Assembly (NCBI GenBank): GCA_029785685.1
Contig: JAFLZE010000014.1
Location: forward strand, 1 to 27,749
From: Nitrososphaerota archaeon
Lineage (GTDB): Archaea; Thermoproteota; Nitrososphaeria; Nitrososphaerales; UBA183
DNA length: 27,749 bases
Direction: 5' to 3'
Under the pieces are notes generated by a model, which worked only from the letters and a program-made list of their open reading frames with translations, was not told the DNA's origin and did not search any database. Numbering within the stretch: the stretch's first letter is position 1; the number at the start of each line of letters is the position of its first letter. Positions 23,605-27,749 of this stretch are shown here, in pieces. The position numbers and the translations under genes are program-made.

Positions 23605-24408
23605 CTACGTCCCGAAGAGTGTCTGCTGCTCGGCTCCCTGTCCCTTCCAGTCAATCTCCATCAGGCCTAGGAGCCTACGGAACTCGTTCGCCGACTCTGG
23701 ACTGAAGCCGGCGAAATGGTTGTTGAAGAAGACATATCCCGACTCGAACTTCTTGGAATTCTCCTTGACGGCGGTGGCCCAGCGCTTCATGTCGCCAGAC
23801 CTGTCCTTCTGGATCCCGTTGAATTCGGTGATCTCCCTGTCCCCCACCATCCTCAGATAGACGAAGTCTGCCGTGACTTCCGGAGGGGACTCCACATACT
23901 GGTTCAGGGTCCACACCATCGCGATGTTGCTCTTCCTGAGAAGGGAATAGACTTCGGGATTGAACCAGGACTTGTGGCGGAACTCGATGGCGTGCATGAA
24001 CTCGGGGCTGAGCTGGGAGATGAACCCCTTGAGGGCCTCCCCGTGGGTGCTCAGCTTGATAGAAGGAGGGAGCTGTATCACTATGGGTCCCAGCTTGTCC
24101 TTCAACTTGCTGAGAACGCTATAGAAGTAGACAAGGGTTGACTCCGAGTCCTTGAGCTTCCTCTCGTGGGTTATCTTTTTCGGGAGCTTCGGGGAAAAGA
24201 CGAACCCCGAAGGCGTGCCGCTCCTCCATTGGGTGACCATAAATTGGCTAGGTATCCTGTAGAAACTGGAATCGACTTCGACGCAGTTGAACACCTTGGA
24301 GTAGTAAGGGAGGTAGTCCTTCGGAGCCACCCCCTTGGGGTAGAAAATCCCCTGCCAGTCCTTATATGACCAGCCGCTACATCCTATCCTGAGGTTCTCA
24401 AGATCCAC
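23605..24408 (-). CDS. DUF72 (YecE-like) TIM-barrel protein
   Basis: 267 residues with the DUF72 signature: 'RIGCSGWSYKDWQGIFYPKG' at the N-terminus, 'FNCVEVDSSFYRIPS', 'FSPKLPKKITHERKLKD', 'VIQLPPS', 'AIEFRHKSW', 'YLRMVGD' and 'GYVFFNNHFAG'. The family adopts a TIM-barrel fold; its biochemical role is not settled, though links to DNA repair or nucleic-acid processing have been proposed from gene context. Here it is the first gene of an operon with DNA polymerase IV. GTG at 24408 is listed; a CTG immediately before it is possible. Confidence 0.92.
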   Translation of the reverse strand: MDLENLRIGCSGWSYKDWQGIFYPKGVAPKDYLPYYSKVFNCVEVDSSFYRIPSQFMVTQWRSGTPSGFVFSPKLPKKITHERKLKDSESTLVYFYSVLSKLKDKLGPIVIQLPPSIKLSTHGEALKGFISQLSPEFMHAIEFRHKSWFNPEVYSLLRKSNIAMVWTLNQYVESPPEVTADFVYLRMVGDREITEFNGIQKDRSGDMKRWATAVKENSKKFESGYVFFNNHFAGFSPESANEFRRLLGLMEIDWKGQGAEQQTLFGT

Positions 24409-24442
24409 CAGGGAAGCCCTTCCCAGTAACGGAGAAGGTTCG

Positions 24443-24457
24443 CCATATTTATTTAGA
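24443..24457. promoter_or_regulatory. Shared AT-rich divergent promoter (DUF72-dinB / SPFH module)
   Basis: CCATATTTATTTAGA gives TTTAG 33 nt before TTG 24485 on the plus strand and AAATATGG about 39 nt before GTG 24408 on the minus strand. It is the only AT-rich patch in the 76-nt gap. Confidence 0.45.
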
Positions 24458-24484
24458 TGGAACCGGGGTCGCGTTCGTACTCCT

Positions 24485-25033
24485 TTGTCTCAGGGGAACC
24501 CCGATATCAGGCAGCAGGTCGACGCCAACAGAGGAGTAGCGAAGAAACTGGAGCTGCTCATCCCGGGCCTCAGAGGATACAGGAGCAAGGAAGACCTCAG
24601 GGCGTCCGATGCGCTCCTTCGGAATCAGGTGGCGGATAGGCTGGACAAGGTGAAGGACAATCTGCAGCAACTCAGGAAGCAGGTCGCCGCGGCAGGGGAC
24701 TTCAACAACCTCACGACGGTCGGGTCGCTGATATCTCAGGTGCAAGGGCTCAGCGGAGAGGTGAGGCACTCAGGGCAGGGGTACGCCGGGTGGGTGGCGC
24801 CAATCCAAATCAATGATGACAAGTTGAACAGGTTATACGACTATGATTACGCTTTCGTGAGCTCGGTCTTCCAGCTCGACGACGCCACGTCCCCTGGGAA
24901 GCTCAGCTACGACAGCTCGGCCCCGAACACAGTCCAGACGGTGATGGGTGAGTTCGCGAGGACTGTGGCTGACATCAGGCAGAAATGGTCTCAGAGGATG
25001 GAGGCGATTGAGGGCATAGCCCTCGGACGGTGA
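24485..25033 (+). CDS. Helical partner protein of SPFH module ('PGxRGY' family)
   Basis: 182 residues, mostly helical. The N-terminal 'LELLIPGLRGYRSKEDLRASDALLRNQVADRLDKV' region (residues ~22-57) resembles small proteins next to SPFH genes in some bacteria, which share a 'PGxxGYxxKExxRxxD' pattern; I cite this from memory. No membrane helix or metal site. TTG start with a TATA box 33 nt upstream. It overlaps the SPFH gene by 4 nt (GTGA), so it is the first gene of a three-gene operon. Probably a cytosolic coiled-coil or membrane-associated scaffold; function unknown. Confidence 0.75.
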   Translation: MSQGNPDIRQQVDANRGVAKKLELLIPGLRGYRSKEDLRASDALLRNQVADRLDKVKDNLQQLRKQVAAAGDFNNLTTVGSLISQVQGLSGEVRHSGQGYAGWVAPIQINDDKLNRLYDYDYAFVSSVFQLDDATSPGKLSYDSSAPNTVQTVMGEFARTVADIRQKWSQRMEAIEGIALGR

Positions 25034-26133
25034 TTGTGATGGTGTTCGGAAAGAAGAGCGACGCTGTCCCCGCGACCGGAGGGAGCGTGCTCGGCTCCAC
25101 CACCTTCGCCTGGGACGACAAGGACAAGCAGCCTGCGCCCGGGGTCTACAACGTCCTCTGGAAGGCGCCGCGCCAAATCAGGCTGAACGACAACGTGGTG
25201 GTGAGGGAGGACGAGATCGCCGTGTTCTACAGGGATGGGAAGGCGCTGACCTACTTCGACCAGCCCAACAGATACGCTCTGACGGACTTCAACGCTCCGG
25301 TGGTCGGGAAGCTGCTGAAGTTCTTCACCGGTGTCACCCAGTGGGCAGAGGTCTATTTCGTACCGAAGAGGTATCTCGACGGGAAATACGGGAGCACCCA
25401 GCCCTACCAGTTCACTGATCCGACCTTTGGCATAATCAACCTCCGGGTGTTCGGTGAGTACAGATGGAAGATATCCTCCCCTGAGCTTTTCATCAACCAG
25501 TTTGTCGGGACGTTCGGAGCGGACACCTCCGACGACGTCGAGGGGAGGGTGAAGGAGCAGGTCGTCATCCTAGTCTACAACGCTCTCGGGAAGATGAAGC
25601 AGCAAGGGCTGAAGGTCACCGACCTGGCCGCTAACCTCACCAACATAGAGCAGGAGGTCCTGGCCTCGGCACCCGACCACCTCGGGCAGTATGGGATTGA
25701 GATCAACAAGATTTCGGGGCTGACCATAAGCCTCCCCGACGAGGTGCAGAAGGCCATCGACACGCGGTCGGAGATGCAGGTCCTTGGGGTGAACTACATG
25801 CAATATCAGACAGGGAAGGCGATAGACGACGCCGCGAAGAACCCCAGCGGAGGCGCAGGGGTCTTCGCAGGGCTCGGGGCCGGCATCGGCGCCGGTTCTG
25901 CCATCGGCGGGCAGATGGCCCAGGGGATGAACCAGAACTTCCAGTCCCGGAGCTGCCCCAACTGCGGATCCATCATCTCGGCCACGGCGAAGTTCTGCCC
26001 CAACTGCGGGGCGACCGTGGCCTCCCAGCAGGGTCCCCAGGCTCCGGCCGGGACGAGCAAGTTCTGTCCCAACTGTGGAAGCCCTGTCACGGCAGGCTCG
26101 AAGTTCTGCAACAGTTGCGGGACCAAGCTCTAG
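25030..26133 (+). CDS. SPFH (band-7) domain protein with two C-terminal zinc ribbons
   Basis: 367 residues. The SPFH domain spans ~35-255 ('RLNDNVVVREDEIAVFYRDGKAL', 'VYFVPKR', 'INLRVFGEYRWKISSPELFI', 'GIEINKISGLTISLPDEVQKAID'); unlike flotillins there is no N-terminal membrane helix. A Gly/Ala hydrophobic stretch (~275-295) follows, then two double-cysteine ribbons: C309/C312/C323/C326 and C346/C349/C360/C363. This matches the 'virion core protein'-type SPFH group represented by Bacillus YdjI. GTG at 25030 is taken because of the GTGA coupling; GTG 25036, ATG 25039 and GTG 25042 are in-frame alternatives. Confidence 0.85.
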   Translation: MIVMVFGKKSDAVPATGGSVLGSTTFAWDDKDKQPAPGVYNVLWKAPRQIRLNDNVVVREDEIAVFYRDGKALTYFDQPNRYALTDFNAPVVGKLLKFFTGVTQWAEVYFVPKRYLDGKYGSTQPYQFTDPTFGIINLRVFGEYRWKISSPELFINQFVGTFGADTSDDVEGRVKEQVVILVYNALGKMKQQGLKVTDLAANLTNIEQEVLASAPDHLGQYGIEINKISGLTISLPDEVQKAIDTRSEMQVLGVNYMQYQTGKAIDDAAKNPSGGAGVFAGLGAGIGAGSAIGGQMAQGMNQNFQSRSCPNCGSIISATAKFCPNCGATVASQQGPQAPAGTSKFCPNCGSPVTAGSKFCNSCGTKL

Positions 26134-27147
26134 GTGGTTGTGGTGTTCTGCCCAAAGTGCGGCGCGCAGCTCCCCGATGACGCGGGATTCTGCTACAAGT
26201 GTGGAGCCAAGGTGGGGCTTGTGACCCAGCAGGCTTCCAAGCAGAGCCAGGACGTGATTGCCCCCACGGGTGCCAAGAGCCTGAAGTGCCCGAGCTGCGG
26301 CGCGCCAATCAGCCCCGCGTTCGGAGAGATGTTCGTAACCTGCCAGTACTGCGGGAGCAGCGTCTCGCTCGGGGACGATGGGTGGAAGAGCATCGACAAG
26401 CACACCATGCTCCCCGTCAAGATTTCCCAGGAGGACGATGTCCTGAAGGAGGTCCGCGGGCTGATGGACAAGGGGCTCCTCCACAGGCATCTGCAGGAGT
26501 CTTCGACCCTGGAGGAGGCGAACCTAGCCATGGTCCCGTACTGGCTCATGCCGGTCTCTGCCAGGACGTCCCTTGTCGCGGTCGACATGGCCGCCGAGGC
26601 CGGTCAGATTGCCACCACGGCGGCGCTGGCTGGAATCATGGGAGGGGCCATGAGCAACAACAGAGGGTGGGGCGGGGGAGGAGGCGGATTGATGGGAGGA
26701 ATGCTCCTGGGGACCATGATGGGAGGCGGAGGCTTCGGCGGCGGAGGCCAGGGGGCCAAGCGTGCGTATGAGATGGACAACGACTACAACTTTCCCATAG
26801 TGGGGATGAAGGCCCTGACCGATTACCAGCCCAAAGACTATCAGTTCAAGCTGGAGGATAGGGTGGTCTTCGACCAGAGCAAGGTCAAGGGGATCAAGGT
26901 GCTCAACGGAGATGTGGGGGAAGAGGTTGCAAAGACCCAAGCTAAGACCCTGGTCGACCAACTCCAGTCGGATAAGGCCCATGCCGCCCACCATATGATA
27001 CAACAGCTCTCGACCCAGTCTGACGTGGGCGAAGCTGAGCTCCTTCACGCCCCCGTGTGGTTCGTCAGGTACCAGCACAAGAACGGGAAAATCGTGCTTG
27101 TGATTGACGCCAACTCCGGCGGCGTCATAAACAGCATCGGCCTTTAG
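26134..27147 (+). CDS. Zinc-ribbon and glycine-rich protein, third gene of SPFH module
   Basis: 337 residues with two zinc ribbons (C6/C9/C20/C23 and C52/C55/C70/C73), a 'MLPVKISQEDDVLKEVRGLMDKGLL' segment (~92-117), a ~35-residue Gly/Met-rich hydrophobic stretch (~168-205: GWGGGGGGLMGGMLLGTMMGG-like) and a C-terminal alpha/beta domain with 'APVWFVRYQHKNGKIVLVIDA'. It starts directly after the SPFH stop (GTG 26134; GTG 26143 also possible) with no gap, so translation is coupled. The glycine stretch could insert in or lie on a membrane. It is analogous to the zinc-ribbon protein YdjG beside SPFH in Bacillus, by inference. Confidence 0.78.
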   Translation: MVVVFCPKCGAQLPDDAGFCYKCGAKVGLVTQQASKQSQDVIAPTGAKSLKCPSCGAPISPAFGEMFVTCQYCGSSVSLGDDGWKSIDKHTMLPVKISQEDDVLKEVRGLMDKGLLHRHLQESSTLEEANLAMVPYWLMPVSARTSLVAVDMAAEAGQIATTAALAGIMGGAMSNNRGWGGGGGGLMGGMLLGTMMGGGGFGGGGQGAKRAYEMDNDYNFPIVGMKALTDYQPKDYQFKLEDRVVFDQSKVKGIKVLNGDVGEEVAKTQAKTLVDQLQSDKAHAAHHMIQQLSTQSDVGEAELLHAPVWFVRYQHKNGKIVLVIDANSGGVINSIGL

Positions 27148-27160
27148 AGCGCCGAACCCA

Positions 27161-27168
27161 GAAATAAC
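27161..27168 (+). promoter_or_regulatory. TATA box of the 72-residue protein gene
   Basis: GAAATAAC about 28 nt before the ATG at 27190. Confidence 0.4.
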
Positions 27169-27189
27169 GGTGACGCCGGCAGGTTCGCC

Positions 27190-27408
27190 ATGGCTGAAAG
27201 AAAACAGGAAGTACCCATAAACATCCCAAGTGACGTCTGGCAGCCTCTCATGGAAATCAGGGCCCAGTTGGACTCCGAGTGCCCGGGGAAGCCCACCCCT
27301 ATCGAAGAGCTCCTGCGGGAGGTCGTGAGCCACTACGAGCGGTGCGACAGAGCCGCCGAAGAAGCCGAGGACTTCTGCAAGAGGGCCCAGGCCTGGAAGA
27401 AACGCTGA
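27190..27408 (+). CDS. Small charged helical protein (72 aa), possible ribbon-helix-helix type
   Basis: 72 residues: a strand-like N-terminus (QEVPINIPSDVWQPLMEIRAQL), a proline turn (PGKPTPIEELLREVVSHYE) and a charged C-terminal helix ending in lysine and arginine. The order strand-helix-helix with 'TPIEELLREVV' recalls ribbon-helix-helix DNA-binding proteins, but two cysteines and the long third helix are not typical. ATG start with own promoter. Function unknown; a regulator of the preceding SPFH module is only a guess. Confidence 0.65.
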   Translation: MAERKQEVPINIPSDVWQPLMEIRAQLDSECPGKPTPIEELLREVVSHYERCDRAAEEAEDFCKRAQAWKKR

Positions 27409-27454
27409 CCCCCAGACGGCAGCAACGCGAGCCGTTGCCCGGCCTAGCCGGGAG

Positions 27455-27649
27455 CTATTTGTTGAGCGGCCTGAACTCGAAGCCGCATTTGACGCACACC
27501 CTCATCCCCGGCGCGTCAGTAATCACCTGTCTTGTCATGCACCTGGGACACTCGACCGACATGCTTGCGTGCTTGATTGAACCGGAGTGCTCCGCTCGTA
27601 CCTTGTTTATGGCGTCGCTGTAGGCGTCGCGCCTGAATCCCCTGGCCAT
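27455..27649 (-). CDS. Small zinc-ribbon protein (64 aa)
   Basis: 64 residues: a basic N-terminal helix (MARGFRRDAYSDAINKVRAE) and a C-terminal zinc ribbon with C34-P-R-C37 and C52-V-K-C55, resembling the ribbon of transcription factor S or RNA polymerase subunit M but lacking the catalytic Asp-Glu hairpin. A T-rich box (ACTTTTTC, 27674-27681, minus) lies ~30 nt upstream, and the gene follows the preceding minus-strand gene by 36 nt. Probably nucleic-acid or protein binding. Confidence 0.72.
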   Translation of the reverse strand: MARGFRRDAYSDAINKVRAEHSGSIKHASMSVECPRCMTRQVITDAPGMRVCVKCGFEFRPLNK

Positions 27650-27685
27650 GGGTATGTGCAGGCCCTCCTCCCAGAAAAAGTTGTC

Positions 27686-27749
27686 CTATTTGACCTCGTC
27701 CAGCGTGAAGGTGAACCTGGCCCCCGCAAACTCGCCTGTGCTCACCCTC
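27686..27749 (-). CDS. 3' end of an unidentified gene running in from the right edge
   Basis: On the minus strand the window edge is open into a frame ending RVSTGEFAGARFTFTLDEVK and TAG. The alternating hydrophobic pattern suggests a final beta hairpin and a short acidic tail. Only ~20 residues are visible, too few to name a family. It precedes the zinc-ribbon gene on the same strand. Confidence 0.5.
   Translation of the reverse strand, partial: RVSTGEFAGARFTFTLDEVK

Noticed and set aside
24720..24800. Calling the 182-residue SPFH partner an ESCRT-III/PspA protein
   Set aside because: It is helical but lacks the basic N-terminal helix and long hairpin of ESCRT-III; only CdvB at 17204 shows them.

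Overview
This window reads as chromosomal DNA of a GC-rich TACK archaeon, most likely from the Nitrososphaerota (Thaumarchaeota) or a close relative. The evidence is the protein families present: an ESCRT-III/CdvB protein, NreA, Mre11-Rad50, a diphthamide ligase, a degenerate KaiC-like protein with a V4R domain, a DUF4443 regulator, and many tiny zinc-ribbon proteins. The promoters are archaeal: TATA-like boxes (TTTAAG, CTTAAA, TATATA) sit about 27-35 nt before start codons. This spacing fits mostly leaderless mRNAs, and TTG is used as a start very often. I see no rRNA, tRNA, CRISPR array, IS element or phage gene. Genes are tightly packed and several convergent pairs share or abut stop codons.

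Layout. 1-7.3 kb holds genome maintenance and sensing genes: a KaiC-like/V4R protein, the mre11-rad50 operon, a zinc-dependent MDR dehydrogenase and nreA. 7.3-11.7 kb holds alaX, a 58-residue B-box-like zinc protein missed by size cut-offs, an EamA exporter with a small partner, an F420-type LLM oxidoreductase, an O-methyltransferase and a MIP18-type Fe-S assembly factor. 11.7-13.7 kb is a probable vitamin-uptake locus. A DUF4443 winged-helix regulator diverges from an ECF-type S component whose promoter carries a perfect 13-bp inverted repeat, followed by a membrane-anchored DUF4430 (transcobalamin-like) protein.

13.7-18.7 kb carries dph6, a mini-zincin, a possible CTG-started zinc micro-protein, a HIT hydrolase, a surface CAP-domain protein, CdvB and two small proteins. 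Two stretches of about 400-500 bp here have no convincing gene. 18.7-24.4 kb carries a cytosolic BtuF-like corrinoid-binding protein overlapping an MTOX/sarcosine-oxidase-like flavoenzyme, an MFS transporter, and a DUF72-dinB operon. 24.5-27.2 kb is a three-gene module: a helical protein, an SPFH protein with two zinc ribbons, and a zinc-ribbon/glycine-rich protein. The window ends with a small helical protein, a zinc-ribbon protein and the 3' end of another gene.

The strongest candidates for undescribed biology are the SPFH/zinc-ribbon module, the regulator-ECF-DUF4430 locus with its operator, and the uniform leaderless promoter architecture. The promoters include boxes apparently shared by divergent genes and two cases where spacing points to a CTG start.
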